Shown here piece after piece: positions 33,534-45,931 of a stretch of 64,000 nucleotides of DNA (within the stretch, counting starts at the first letter, position 1; each line of letters starts with the position of its first letter). The DNA lies in assembly GCA_032821775.1 (NCBI GenBank), contig JAVLRN010000011.1:1240001-1304000 (forward strand). Reading direction: 5' to 3'. Below the pieces are notes generated by a model. That model made no database searches, was not told where the DNA came from, and worked only from the letters and a program-made list of their open reading frames with translations. The position numbers and the translations under genes were made by a program. The DNA comes from Sanguinoderma infundibulare. Its lineage: Eukaryota; Basidiomycota; Agaricomycetes; Polyporales; Polyporaceae.

Positions 33534-35160
33534 ATGCCTACGATCGACCTTCCCGACTTCTCTGGCAAGACGATCGGCGACGGTCGGTACAAGCTCCTCA
33601 ACGTCATCGGCGTAGGCGGCTTCGGCGTCGTCTACCGTGCTCGCGAACGTATCCCGGACAGCACTCTATCCATCAACCGTGCCATCAAAATGACCCCCCT
33701 CTATTCGGAAGGAAGTGAACATAGGACGAATCAAAACCGCGAAGTATCTCTGCACCGGGTCGTCGCCAAGCTCCCAAACGTCGTGACGATGCACGGCGTG
33801 CTCCGCGAGGATGGGTACCAGTTTATGGTCATGGACTACCACCGCGGCGGAGACTTGGGCCGCATCGTCAAAGAGACGCAGACCTTCGCCCGCAACGAGC
33901 CGCTGTTGCGCGAGATCTTCCTCCAAATCGTCGACGCTGTTGAGGCATGCCATGCGCGAGGCGTGTACCACCGCGACCTGAAGCCGGAGAACATCTTGGT
34001 CAACGATGGGCTCACGGAGATCTACATCGCGGACTTTGGCTTGGCGACGCATTTGCGCCAGAGCACGGCGTTCAACATCGGGACGCGACACTACGAGAGC
34101 CCTGGTTCGTATATTGTTAATGCTGTTGCTCCGGTTTAGGAAGGTTGCTGACAAAATTTACGCAGAATGCGTCGACTGTGACGACGAAGACTACCCGTAC
34201 GACACATGTCGCAGCGACATCTGGGCACTCGGGATCATCCTCATCCAGCTGGTCACCGGTCGTGTGCTATGGGAATCGGCGACCATCAGGGACCGCCACT
34301 TTGTCAGATTTCTCGAGGACGAGAATTTTCTCCGCACGATCTTCCCCATCACCGCCGAGCTGAACGACATCATCCGCCGTATCCTAACTATGAGGCCTCA
34401 GGATGCCTGCACACTTCCCGAACTCCGTCGGCTGATCCGGAACCTCGACAGGTTCTGGCTGACTGAGAAGGAGGCGATGAAGTCGGAGTACCCTGCGGTC
34501 TGGGAGATGTGGCGCGAATACAGCCCCGACGGGGACTCGAACTCCGAGCTCAGCGGCGGCAGCTGGGACTTGTCGAGTGACTGGGAGTCCGGGTGTGGCG
34601 ACGTCTTGGAGTCGGACACGTCGTCGGAAAGCGGTGGGTCGTTGGAGGACAACATTCGCGACTTCAATTCCAATGGCTGGGAGGACGAGCCACGACAACT
34701 TCCCGCAGTCTGCACACAGGGTCCACAGCCGGGAGCCCAGAAACGCGTGCCTCCACCGCTCCCTCCTCGGCCTCAGCCTAAGCCTCAGCCTCAGCGTAAC
34801 CCCTTGGAGGCCTTCGACGACTTACCCGCTATCAACCTGCCGGCGATCATGCAGTCCGCATCTTCGGACGAGTTCCCCATCCGCCGGCCTGGCAGCAATC
34901 TCGCCGCGATGGAGCTACCCGGCTCTTCGTCCTCGTCCTCGTCAGATGCCGACAGCAGCGGCCCAAACACTCCTCCCACACGCCCGCACGATCTTCCCGC
35001 GATCATCACGACCCAAAATCTGTTGGACGCCGAGGAGATCCCCTTACAGGCTGTCCCCGACGGCGCGGAGGACGGTAAGATGACCGGGGTGCGGAGGATG
35101 AGTCTCGTCTTATGGAACCTTATCTACGGCCGCCAACAGCCTGAAGAGCTGCGGGTGTAG
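33534..35160 (+). CDS. Ser/Thr protein kinase (Ran1/Ksp1-like layout)
   Basis: Two exons, 33534-34104 and 34166-35160, giving 521 residues. The kinase domain covers about residues 15-300. It has a Gly-rich loop GVGGFGVVY (26-34), catalytic Lys in AIKM (52), HRDLKPEN (146-153), IADFGLA (DFG 167-169), RHYESPE in the APE position, and DIWALGIILIQLVTG. The intron falls within SPE. All catalytic residues are intact. The tail (about 330-521) is acidic, Ser- and Pro-rich and disordered. It contains a short repeated motif, LPAI (INLPAIMQ, DLPAIITT), and a polyproline run (PPLPPRPQPKPQP) suited to SH3 binding. The domain order, with the kinase at the N-terminus and a long tail, resembles fungal Ran1/Pat1/Ksp1 kinases of nutrient and meiotic control. 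The exact subfamily is inference. Confidence 0.85.
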
Positions 35161-35550
35161 ATAAGGATGGATTCGAGTGCGGAGATCGTTGGTTATCACT
35201 GTTCGCTGGATCGGACTCGGGCTAGTTATGGACTTGTTATGGACGCCACGGACTGTGCAGTAAACAGTATTAATGTGCGACCCGGTAGTTGTATCATATT
35301 GCTGTCTGGATTCGGAAATGTATCAGTCATGCTCGTTCGAAAGTTCCGTTGTCGAGGTGCGGGCGAGATTGGGGCGAGAACGGGGGGTCTATGAACGCTA
35401 GAAGACGCCTGTCGGCTGTTGGTCGGCGTGCTACACTGCCATACTGGGGCTTGGCTCGTCACTTGCCGCCACCCCGCCTTCCAGCTTGCTTACGACCGCC
35501 ATGACCCTCTCTGCGTAGACTCCTAATATTTACGGATTCCCCTTCTCGAT
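35161..35550. other. Intergenic 35.2-35.6 kb
   Basis: Short spacer between two co-oriented kinase genes; nothing else seen. Confidence 0.5.
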
Positions 35551-38179
35551 ATGTCTGACGACCTCGATACGTATTCACCGTCTGGTGCGCTCGTTGCAAT
35601 AACGCCGGCGGACCCTGAATGGCAACCCATCCTCCATGTTTCGAACCAAGTCGTCCTCTACAACCCCACCTCCCATGCCCTCTCCATCAGGACACATTCA
35701 CCGCCCCCCTCAGGGACTCTGACACGACACGCACGCTGTCCCTACTGCCGCCGTTCTATTTCACCACATCACAGGCGGCGTCGTGACTCTGATGATGCTG
35801 ACCTCGAGGAGGACATCGAGCGTGCCTCGGATAGGGCTGCCAACTACTTCCAGCTGCTCGAAATCGCCAATGAAACATCTCGGCCAGCAAGCCCCAGCGG
35901 CGGTAGCACCTCGAACGGGTCGTCTGCGGGTGCCAGCGCCTTCCGCGCCGACAACATGGCGGAGGGATACTTCACCGCCTTCTTCCAGGAGGTGTGTAGG
36001 TTAGGGATGGGTGCCAATGGCAGTGTGTACCTGTGTCAGGTGAGCGATGCATTGCCTTTCGCGCCTCGCCCATTCCAACCTCTGTGTTCAATAGCACGTT
36101 CTAGACGGGAACTCTCTTGGTACGTTTCACCCTCTTCACCTCCCGCCAGTCTCGTAGATTCCATCGCTATGTAGGCTATTTCGCTGTAAAGAAGGTTGCC
36201 GTCGGTCAATCTCATTCATATCTTCTTAATACATTGCGTGAGGTATGTTGCAGACGGGACGCGCGACCGATCCTCTGCTCGTCATTCATGTGGCGTCCCG
36301 CAGGTCCGCCTTCTGGAGAAATTGCACCACCCAAATATCATTACCTACCACCATGCCTGGCTGGAATCATCCCAGTTCTCCTCGTTTGGGCCGAGGGTGC
36401 CCACACTGCAGTGAGCAGCTTACTCTGCCTGTCTTCGTACCGCGTTCTGTGCTAAGACCTGTGACAGCATCCTCATGCAATGGGCAGAAGGGGGCAGTTT
36501 GGATGACTTAATTGACGCGCGACTTGGACGCCGCGCCCCCAAGATTCCTCACCTGCACTCTGGAAAGGGCTCTCCTGGTGGTGTCTCCGTCCCGCAATCG
36601 TCAGGTGGAACCCCGGAGGCTGGCGACCAACCGTACTCGCGAAACGCGCGTATCCGCGCGTTCCGTGCCCTGCAGCGCGCACCGCCTGAGGAACGCGAAC
36701 GTCTCCGTCGCGAAATGGGATTAAATGGCCACGGCGCCCCGTCTCAGAACACCAGGAAGGCGCCGGCAGACTGGAAAGCGGTCCATTTGCTGAGCGCGGA
36801 GGAAGTGCATGACCTCTTCGAGGGCGTCGTCGCAGGACTTGCCTTCCTTGTACGTCATGATCCCCGCCCCATCTGCCACCCGTTGACCAGTGGTTTAGCA
36901 TGACAAGTCCATCTTGCATCTCGATCTCAAGCCGGGAAATGTCCTGCTAACCTGGGACGACGGTCGGATGGTGTACGTCATCTTCCCCGCCGCGCTGCTT
37001 CGCTCGCCCATGCCTAAATTGACAGGCCTCGCGCGATGCTGTCCGACTTCGGCACATCGCAAGATATGCTCTACGCCAGAACTCGGTCAGGCAACACCGG
37101 AACGTGCGTGTGGTTCCGCTTGTGACAGTGACACTGGCGATTATTCATCGATTTGCCCTTTTGCAGCCTGGAGTACTCTGCGCCGGAGTCCCTCCCGGAG
37201 CCGTCCACCGGCCAGCTGCTCCAAGTAGACTCCAGGGCCGATATGTGGTCGCTCGGCATGATCCTTCACAAGATGCTCTTCTTCCGCCTCCCTTATTGCC
37301 ATACCGCAGACAACGACGACGCCAGCCGGCCGAAAGACGGGAGAGATTACATGGACAGTTTGGAAGCTGAGATATTGGAATACGCCGGCTTCCGGTCGTC
37401 ATCGTTGCTCGCAAGCGGGTTCGAGTCTCGCAGGCTGCCGAAGGCATATCTGTTCTTACTGGAGACGCTCTTGAACGTCAACCCCGGGGCGCGGCCGTCG
37501 TCTGAGCGCGTGCTTGCCGTGATCAAGGAGGGCGGGGTGCGTGCGCTCTAGTGTCGACCATTCTGGCGTGCGCCGATGTGCTGACGAGCCGTCTAGCTCA
37601 AGCCTGTCTCTACGCCAAGAGGGAACGCGATCCCATCCACACTCGCTCTTGCGCGCTCGACTCATGTGCGGGCGAGTCCTGAGCGGTCAGCGCCCGCTCT
37701 CGTTGAAGAGTCGAGTGACGCGAGTCTGGAGGAGATAAAGGATGAAGACGACGGCGCGAAGAAACGGCCCTTCCTCGGTCTCCCAACTATACCCGCGATC
37801 CCAACAACCGCTCGAGGCTGGTTAGAAGCGTTTCACCGGGGACGGGAACGGATACCAGCGTATCTGCCAAGAAGAGTGTGGCTGCGGACGTTCAAGTCGA
37901 CCTTATTGGCGGCTAAGGTGAGTGGTGATTAAGCCACGTTGGCCGGTCCTGCGTCGTCTATCTAATTATTCCGTCGCTCAACCAATTTTATCGTCGTAGG
38001 TGTACACGCTCTTCCGCATGTGTCCCGACAGCGAACCCCGGCCACTCGTCGCGTCCGCCGCGCTTGCTCTAGCGATCGTGGATACCTTATTTGACGGTCT
38101 GCAAACGACGTTGGTGTTTGGTACCGCCCATCTTGCGCTGCTGTCCGTTGTATGTCCGACGGGGCGGCGTTGGGACTGA
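35551..38179 (+). CDS. IKS1-like protein kinase with hydrophobic C-terminus
   Basis: Ten exons: 35551-36039, 36095-36119, 36175-36242, 36304-36410, 36468-36849, 36899-36972, 37026-37103, 37167-37536, 37597-37917, 38000-38179, giving 697 residues. A CxxC pair (CPYC) and Arg-rich segment precede the kinase. Kinase features: LGMGANGSVYL (Gly loop, 151-161), FAVKKV (Lys 177), LEKLHHPNIITYHHAWLE, a roughly 100-residue charged insert, HLDLKPGN (364-371), LSDFGTS (DFG 389-391) and YSAPE. The catalytic loop reads His-Leu-Asp rather than His-Arg-Asp, a non-RD kinase. The His-Pro-Asn-Ile-x-x-Tyr-x-x-Ala-Trp-x-Glu pattern and the insert fit the eIF2-kinase-like group, to which yeast IKS1 belongs. The last exon is hydrophobic (VASAALALAIVDTLFDGL, TTLVFGTAHLALLSVV), suggesting membrane attachment. 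Substrate unknown. Confidence 0.83.
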
Positions 38180-40888
38180 AGGAGGTTGCACGACCGACAC
38201 ATTAATCCTAGGTGGTGGGGATTTTATGCCCATACCGGAGTCCAGCTTACGTTTTCGATGGGCGAATCGATGTATAAATATAACGAACAACCGCTTGTCG
38301 TCTTCGCCATCGCTTACCCCATTACACGATACAAAGCCACATGCATACTACTGGACTTTATAGTATGCCCACCTCCCATGTTGATTTTAAATATCAATCT
38401 TACTCGTCAGTGAAGTCGAGGGAACGTCATAATGCTATCGCCGCGGGAGCATGCATGAAATTATTGCCATGGAAGGGTTGAGTAGTCTGTGCGGTTGGAG
38501 GCGGAGCTGTCCACTGTCAGGCGGCCCACACGTACGTCTGCCTACGGCGATATCCCTCACCAGTGATCCTTTCGTTAAGCTGAGCGACCGTAGAGGAGTC
38601 GTCAACGTCGTTGAGTCGGGCTCGTGATCGGCGACCGACAAGGCTATGAAGTCGGCGGTAGACTGCGAGTCGGCGCCGAGGGTGTTACGTGCCCGTCGCA
38701 TGCCAACGAGCTAGCTTCAAGTGTGGGGAGAGTGCTTGCGCGACCGGACTTCATGAACGGCTACTTCGGGTCATCTGTCAGCGCGGCGTGTTGCGCGGAG
38801 AGCAGATAATACTGGTTCGTGTTGTCAGCGTTGGACGACTGCTTTGCATCTCATTCGGGTTAACGGTTAACCACACCTACCATAGAATATTGGCCCATTA
38901 CGGACCGATCCCATTTATCCGGGAAGTCCACTGCTTTCTTGAAAATGCATGGCATGAATCGTATTTGTGACCGCTCCGCCACAGGGAGAAGTGAGGGACA
39001 CCCAGCCCACGTATATATTCTGATGTTTAGCGAGTGGTACGCACTGTGACGTCTGAGGATGAAGCTGGTGCATGTGCAGCACTTGAGGCAAATATCATAA
39101 CGAGTTAAACGAAACAGAGCCGACGCAGCGTTGATTCTGCATGACCAGAACAGGAACTCCTCCCCGTCGACAGTTAAGGCTATTGCATCCTGGGATCATG
39201 TTAGCCACGCTGAAACGGAAGAGGCTGATGGCGGGCCGTGCTGAGCAGGATATCGATGGGGTGATGGAGGGTGATGTGCACACCCAATATCAATGTCGCG
39301 TGCGTGCAGGAAGTCAAGTGATATCCTCCAGCCCCAGAGCACTGTGGAAAGTACTGTGAAGGGTGCAATTGAGTTCGCGGCTAAGGAGACGAAGGCCGGG
39401 CTAGGGGCCTAGACTAGCAAGACATCGGGTAAGCCTTGCGTCTCAGAGGACGAGGGCTGACTCATGTACATCGACTTGCCAGGGACATCGAGCGGACGGA
39501 TACACCGATATTTCCCAAACGGTGGTAGCTAAGCCAGCGATTTGGTGGTGGCACATAAGGGTTTTGATTACGCCGACGGTCAGTGTCGGCGACATGGTAC
39601 TGGCAGTGAAGATTTGCGCGTTGGATGCTACTATTTTGTCGTACGGGGCTTCAGTAGCAAGCCTATTCTCTTCAGAAGACGGAATCTAATTTCATGTAAG
39701 TATGTGCATGCGATCGGGGCAGGTGCATCATGCTACACGGAGCGGAGGGAGTCGCACATCCGTATAGTACTGGGCTGGAACGGTGTCCTGGTGAGGGCGC
39801 GTAAAGACCCATCCAATAGTTGAAGATCGACGTCATGGACCCTGGAGTCTGGTTCGGTCAGGTAGAAGCCATGAGGTGAGGTGACGCACCCAAACTCCGA
39901 GCATTCAACGAGATGAACTCTGGGAAATCGGATTGACTTGGAGCGGCACGTTGCCATGGTGCAGCCGCTCTCAGTCCGAGCGTCGCAGCGGCGCAGTTGA
40001 CGCTGTATCGCTCAAGGGCACCTGCTTATGTATATGGGCCAGATGTGAGGATGCATGTGTGGAGGGTTTGCTCTACAGACCTATCGGGATGATGCATGTG
40101 TACTTATGGCCGCACCGGCGGTGGCGTCGGCATTGTTCGGACGACATTTGACGCTCAACCCAAGTACACACCAACGTTCATCTGCGTGTGTCGACGAATC
40201 TTGGCCTCTTTCTTGAGCTCTGTGGACCTCTTCTCTCTCCTCTAGGGTTTACGGCATATTTTGGGTCGAAGAACATTGACTCCTCGAAGCCGCCGCCAAA
40301 GACAATGCAGTACGAGCGACTGTTGTCCTCCATCTCCGCTCTCTCGCCGCTCTCTATGACCCAGTCAATTGTCAAGCAAGCTTCTAGCCATCCAGAACAA
40401 CTTACATAACTCCCAACATGCGGTGGCCTTTACACGCCTACTATCGACTATAACAGAGATTGGCGCTTCGTTCTATTGTTATGGTGTGTCCACGGTTCCC
40501 ATGAGATGCGCCGTGCGTCCAGTCAACTGATTCGGTCCGTCTCTAGCCAGATCTCGCGCCTTTTGTATACGCGCGGAACGTGTATTACGCCGCGCCTCTT
40601 GCTTTTTGTCTCGACCTGCTTCGCGGCACATGCCGCCTTCGTATATCTACTAGGTCCCTCCGTTCGTGTATCACCGTCGCTCGACGTCCGACGCTCACTC
40701 CACTGCCGACCATCGTCGCTTGCAGCTGACGACCCCAGCGGTCTTCTAGCTAGACACGCTAACTGTATTATCTCTGCTTGGTGCTGCCCTCTGCACCCTC
40801 TGTCATTTCTTCGATACCCTCCCCGGATCTCGACTTCGGTCCTCCCGCCTCCTCGGTTCTTGCGACTTCTACTTAGACGTACGAGACG
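38180..40888. other. Intergenic 38.2-40.9 kb
   Basis: No supportable gene in 2.7 kb. Short open frames exist on both strands but cannot be joined into a plausible product. The right end (about 40480-40888) is pyrimidine-rich and probably the 5' UTR/promoter of the following gene. Confidence 0.45.
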
Positions 40889-41956
40889 ATGTCTAGCCCT
40901 ACTGTCATCCGCTTCCCTCCCCCGCCGCCCACCCGGAACGAGCTCTCGAGCGAACAGCGAGCGAAGCTCATCCGCACCAACAACAAGCTCGGCCAGGTGC
41001 TCGGGAGCACGCCCCACGTTCTCGACCTTTCATACGTCGGTACGTCTTCACGCCTTTACGTCCTTCGTAGGTGTCCGAGTTACGGTCATTGACTGGCTTT
41101 ACGTCCAGTGCCGCACACGGAGCTGCCCTCCCCTCCCAAGACGCCCACTGTGCTGAGCAAGAACCCGTTCCGGGGTCATTCCCGCAAAAAGTCCTCACCC
41201 AAGGTCGACATGGAAGCGCTGCGCGCCAACGCGAAGAGCCCAGACTCCATCGCCTCGACCGCTTCGCGCAGGTCGACGTCTAGCGTCCGTGTGAAGGCCG
41301 ACGAGCTCGCATGGCGCACACCCTACTCCGTCCAGCGCCCGCCTCTCCTGCAACTCTCCGTGCCCCCAACCCCGTCGCAAAAGCCTAACCTTGCCACCAT
41401 CCCCGGGTCTCCCCCTTTTGACGACCTCTCCGTCTCCGTCTCCGTCGAACCGCCGACGTTCTATATCCCCTCCGACGCGGCGATGCGCCGTGAGAAGATG
41501 CGCAGGGTGCGGAAGATGCTCGGCGACGGTGTCCCGCATGACCTCGTCTTCCCCTCTTCTCCCGACGAATTCGACTCCGAGTCTGACGAGGACTCGCCGC
41601 TCGTTCGGACGCCCACGTCGACGATGAGCCGGGAGTGGCTCCTGGTCGACGCGGAGAGGCCTGTGTCTCCCCCCGGCCCGGAGGAGCTGCCCAGGCCGCT
41701 GCTCGTTGAGCCCGCGAAGAAGGCGAAGGAGCCCACGGCGGGTCGCGACCGTCGCCCGAAGGATAAGCCGTCCAAGGGTGCGCGGCGGCTGGAGAGCATT
41801 GCGGAGAATGCGAAGGAGAAGGAGAGGGAGGGCTTCACCGTCGTCGGGGTGTCCGCGAGCGCGGGCATGGGCGGGCGCGGCAAGTCGCGCCGATTCATCA
41901 AGGGCGACGTGCCGTTCGACCAGATCGGCACCGCTTGGGGTGGGCATCTGTGGTGA
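40889..41956 (+). CDS. Unrecognised, largely disordered protein
   Basis: Two exons, 40889-41039 and 41109-41956, giving 332 residues. The N-terminus (SSEQRAKLIRTNNKLGQVLG then TPHVLDLSYV) is a conserved-looking helix followed by a hydrophobic patch. The body is rich in Pro, Ser, Arg and Lys, with a basic helix (MRREKMRRVRKMLGDGVP), an acidic Ser run (DEFDSESDEDSP) and a Lys/Glu-rich coiled stretch. It ends with DVPFDQIGTAWGGHLW. The join through Y-V-V-P-H-T is in frame with GT..AG ends. No catalytic motif and no family recognised. The spacing of conserved-looking ends around a disordered middle suggests a scaffold or regulatory protein, as inference only. The opposite strand also has long open frames, caused by GC-rich codon usage. 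Confidence 0.72.
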
Positions 41957-42811
41957 GCACCACGCTCTTTCTTTCGTGGGCCGCATTTCGTCTCGCACAC
42001 GCCGCGCGCAGGCAAGGGCTGGCTCCTTGTCTGGTTTGGTGCACACTTGGAACTTGTTCCCGCTCGGGAGCTGTTTTCTCTTCGGTTTCGGATACTTATG
42101 CTGGCGTATGGCATTTGGCTCGGGCTCGGAAAGCTGTCGAAGGCGTGATCGCATGTCGTTGATGTTGTGTCATGTATTTGTGTTGTGCTCTGACCCGAAT
42201 GTGCGTACTGTCCATCTTGTACCGTACACCCGACCGCTGTGCTCATGCTATGTCTCGCTCAGGTGTATCACTATACCCATCGCTGTTTAATGCTTTCATT
42301 GTGTACTTTAGTGTAGAGCTTTTTTATATATGTACTGATAGCCCTCATGATACGCTATTTTGGCACGGCCTGGCAGCGTGTGTCTCGTTGCATCCGTTCA
42401 TTCTAGCCCCCCCTAAGAATAGAGTCACTCCCATCCAGGTGCCTGGGTTGCCCTGCAGTATTCCACAGATTTTCTGTACGAAGACTCATATGCTTGGGGT
42501 TGAATTGGATGAGTTGCTCTGGAGGACTGCACAGTCGCATTGCAGTGCCTGCCAACTGCAGAGGACTGCAGAGAGTGATCTCAGTGTCAGCGGCCGGAGC
42601 CGGGATCGGGTGCTGTGGTGGCGCTGTGACTTCCGCCGTGCCTGTCTTGCGCTGCCTCTGGATCTCCTTTCCGCATTAACCCTGCGCAGCATCCTTTATC
42701 TCGCCATTTCATGCCCGTTTGACAGCTTGAACGTCCCACCGACACTCACCACCACGACACCCGCGACGTGAAACGGCCAGCGGCGCACATCACGCGAACA
42801 CCTCGTCCAAA
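41957..42811. other. Intergenic 42.0-42.8 kb
   Basis: 3' flank of the preceding gene and promoter of the PIL1-like gene. A CT-rich stretch precedes ATG 42812. No gene seen. Confidence 0.5.
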
Positions 42812-45800
42812 ATGTTCAAAAACGCCGCCCGGAAGATTGCGCACAACACGACCGTCCCCGCACTGGCGTTGGCGGGCAAGCGGGACCTGCGGCCACTGCA
42901 GGACCTCATCACCGCAGAGAAGGCGGTTCTCAATTCGTACGTCATACGCTCATTCGCCGTGTCAAATTCGGTTCCCCCGGCGGGCGGGTTAACCGACAGC
43001 ATTCTTATGGTGCCTCGATTAGATTGCAGCGGCTCAGCGCGGACTTTGCTCGGGCTGCGGAGGCATTGAGGTTATGGGGCCAGGGGGAGGGAGATGACCT
43101 TGGGGTAAGCCTGCATTCGATGCATACATGACTATCTACCAACCTGCCATCCGATCAGGACACCTTGACCGCGTCCAATGCGCTCTTCCTCCAATTCTCC
43201 TCCGCCCTGTCGGCGCTCGCGAGCCATGAGGTCACTATTCGTGAGCAGATGAAGTCCATCCGGACCCGGGAGGAGAACCTCGACGAGCTCAAGCGACGTC
43301 GGAGATCCGTCTTCTCCGACTCAGAGGCAGCGGAGCGCAAGCTGAGCAAGATGAACCCCGACCACAAGAATCTCCAGCAGCAGACCGAAAACCTCAACCG
43401 GCTCCGCGAAGAGATCCGGCAGATGGACACGGACATCATGGACGAGGAGGCGGGCTTGGGCGACTTCAAGCGCGCCACGGTCCGGTCCTGGATGGGCAGG
43501 AAGTTTGGCGGCTTGCTGGAATGTTGCGAGAAGGGCTCGGTGCGTCTCTTTTGCCCCTGATCGTCGTGTGTAGCTGAAGGTCCAAACGCGGATTCACAGA
43601 TCATCGGCGAGCTCGGGAAGCAAGTCATCGCAGTAGGTCAATCATGCCGCGAATGTTGCGCATACATTCACGTTCTGTGTAGGAAATACCCCTCGAGCCA
43701 ACACAACCGGGTCTGCCCCGGACATACTACACCGGCCATGCACGCACCGAGCTCCTCGTCGGAGAGGCTGCTCGGTCAGTGTCGGAGGTGACATACTTGC
43801 CCGACCCCGATCCCAGCTCTATCTATCGACGACCACTTGGTCCCGAGTCGCTCCCCATGCCCCAGCAACGCAGGATGTCCGTAGTGTCTGCAAGCAGCAA
43901 CCCTTATGTGCAACCCGGCTCTCAGCTAGGCTATGTCCCTTCCCCCGGCCCTGCGAGTTACGTCGGACTCCCTCAGGTGGAAGAGACAGGCTTCTCCATT
44001 GGGCAGTTTGCTACGCAGGATTCGTCATTCAACTCACCCTTGCTCACCTATCCTTCCGTCAACGAGTTCGGAACCTACTCATCGCCTCCCATTTCGAACC
44101 AGCCGAGCACGATCGGCGCCGCCGAGCGAGACATGGTTGCCCCCTCAAGCCCTCGCGGCGGCCGATTCGCAACGTTCCCCGTCAAGGCTGCCGGCCCTCG
44201 TCCGCAGCCCTCGCAGTTGTCGTTCACGAACCCGTACGTTAACCCCCCTCCACCCATCCGGGACGGCGACCGCGCACCGTCCATAGAGCTTGATCGCAAC
44301 GACGAGTCGTTCTCCTCGAGCGTCACTCAAGCGTTGAACAGGTTCTCAGCGGAAGTCCCCCCGGGCAGCCCTCCTGGCCCGAGCACGTTCCAGGCGCCCC
44401 AGGCGCCGCGGAGCGCTAAGGGTGGTGACTTCGCCCCTCAGCGGTACTCGCCGCCCCCGCCCATGTACACGCCCTCGGACGGGCAGGGTCTACCCGCCGG
44501 CGCGGCGCCGAGTTCGCCGCCTACGGCAATGTCTTCGCAGAGTGGGGACGGGCACGGGTATGGGAATGGGAATGCACAAGGTGGGTTGCGCCCGCAGTCG
44601 GCATACGATGCGGATGAGGGGCTGGCATACATGTCTTCCGGACGGGGGAATGAGTCGGCTGAGTCCCTCTCTAATCCTGGCGACAGGCGCGTGAGGTTTG
44701 GGGGCGTCAGCGACGTGGATGCCGAGCTCGAGAGGCGGCGCCACGAGGAGGAGCAACAGCAGCAACAGCCACTGCGGCAGGAGGCGTCGCCCAGCCAGAG
44801 GTTCGCTAGGGTGCCTGTTCCTGCTATGGATGAAGGCTCGAATGGGTACCAGGATGGGCGGACCTTGGGTGAAGGTGAGGTGGTTCGTAGCAGTCTATGC
44901 GATGTTGTGCTCATAAAACTACTGGCCCAGAAATTCCGACGATTCCTTCGCCTCCTGCGTCTCCACTTCCCCCTGGTCCGGCGCTGCAGGAGCCTGCTAT
45001 GCCCTCCATTCCTTCTATCCCTCAGCAATCTGGTGTGCTCACCCCACCCGCGACAGAAGTACTTACGGACGAGAACGCTCTGAATGCGGCGGCCGCTCGC
45101 GAAGTCTCCCGCGAGCTTGACGCGCTAATGATAAGCCCTACGACGTCATCTCCGGTGCAAGACAGGTCACCTCCTTCTCCAATCACAGCCCGTCCGTACG
45201 GAGCTTCGCCTTCGCCCTTCAACAGGCAGAGACGCGATCCCTCCCCACTCTCATCCCCGAGCATGTCATCAGCGTCGAGTTCGCAGCCGACGGGTCCCAG
45301 GCTAGACAACCTCTACGTCCGCGAGCGAGACCGGACCCTCAGCTCGCCCGTGAGCAGCGTAGGCAGGAAGGTGTCGCAGGACGGTCTACCGCCCTTGCCG
45401 GCGCCTGCTTCACCCGCGGGCAGCGATCCGGAGCAGGCCATGGCCCCCACCGAGCAGGGCTCGACGAACGAGACGCCGTACCGGACGCCAATCGCCACCC
45501 CTTCTGCCAGTGCAAACGCGATGTACAACATACCCGGGACGGCTGACTCGAACGGCTCGTTCTCGGCGCAAACGGCGGCGGCGGCGGCGCGCAAGATCTC
45601 GGCGGCCGCGTTCAGGCGGCCGCAGGGCCCGCCTCGCACCTTTAGCAGCGACAACGTTAACCTTGGCCCAGCGGACGTCACCCCACTGAACGTGAAGAAG
45701 CGGCCTTTGCCGAGCTCGCCGTACCCCGGTGGGCCCTCGCTGGGGCCCGGCATGGGCCCGAACCCGGGGTTGCGCGCGGTTTCCCAACCTACCGCTGGGG

Positions 45801-45931
45801 GGTCGCGGCCGGTGTCCGCGAGCGGGGAGGAGGAGTTTGACTACATCTCTGCGTATACGGATGGGGAGAACCGGGCGTCGGGGTATGGTTCGGGAAGGTT
45901 TTCGACCAACGTCGAGGACGGCATTCGGTGA
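42812..45931 (+). CDS. PIL1/LSP1-type eisosome protein with very long tail
   Basis: Six exons: 42812-42936, 43023-43104, 43159-43539, 43600-43632, 43683-44874, 44931-45931, giving 937 residues. Residues 1 to about 240 match the eisosome BAR-domain family: KRDLRPLQDLITAEK, RAAEALRLWGQGEGDDLGDTL, SHEVTIREQMKSIRTREENL, the long heptad helix around QQQTENLNRLREEIRQM, and KFGGLLECCEKGSIIGELGKQ. PIL1 and LSP1 coat furrow-like plasma-membrane domains. The remaining 700 or so residues are low-complexity (Pro, Ser, Gly, Gln), with a Gln run near EEEQQQQQPLRQE. Yeast PIL1 is about 340 residues, so this protein is nearly three times as long. Exons 5 and 6 join in frame at GEGEIPTIPS. The tail could carry lineage-specific binding or phosphorylation sites. 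Confidence 0.87.

Noticed and set aside
37418..37440. B-box-like GGGTTCGAGTCTC
   Set aside because: Lies in exon 8 of the IKS1-like kinase, coding for GFESRR; no tRNA fold.
40476..41156. 226-codon open frame on the plus strand
   Set aside because: Overlaps the true start of the gene at 40889 in another frame; Ser/Arg/Cys-rich product looks like a translated UTR.
41195..42246. Long antisense open frames (319 and 261 codons)
   Set aside because: Shadows of the GC-rich sense gene 40889-41956, caused by codon-third-position C/G.
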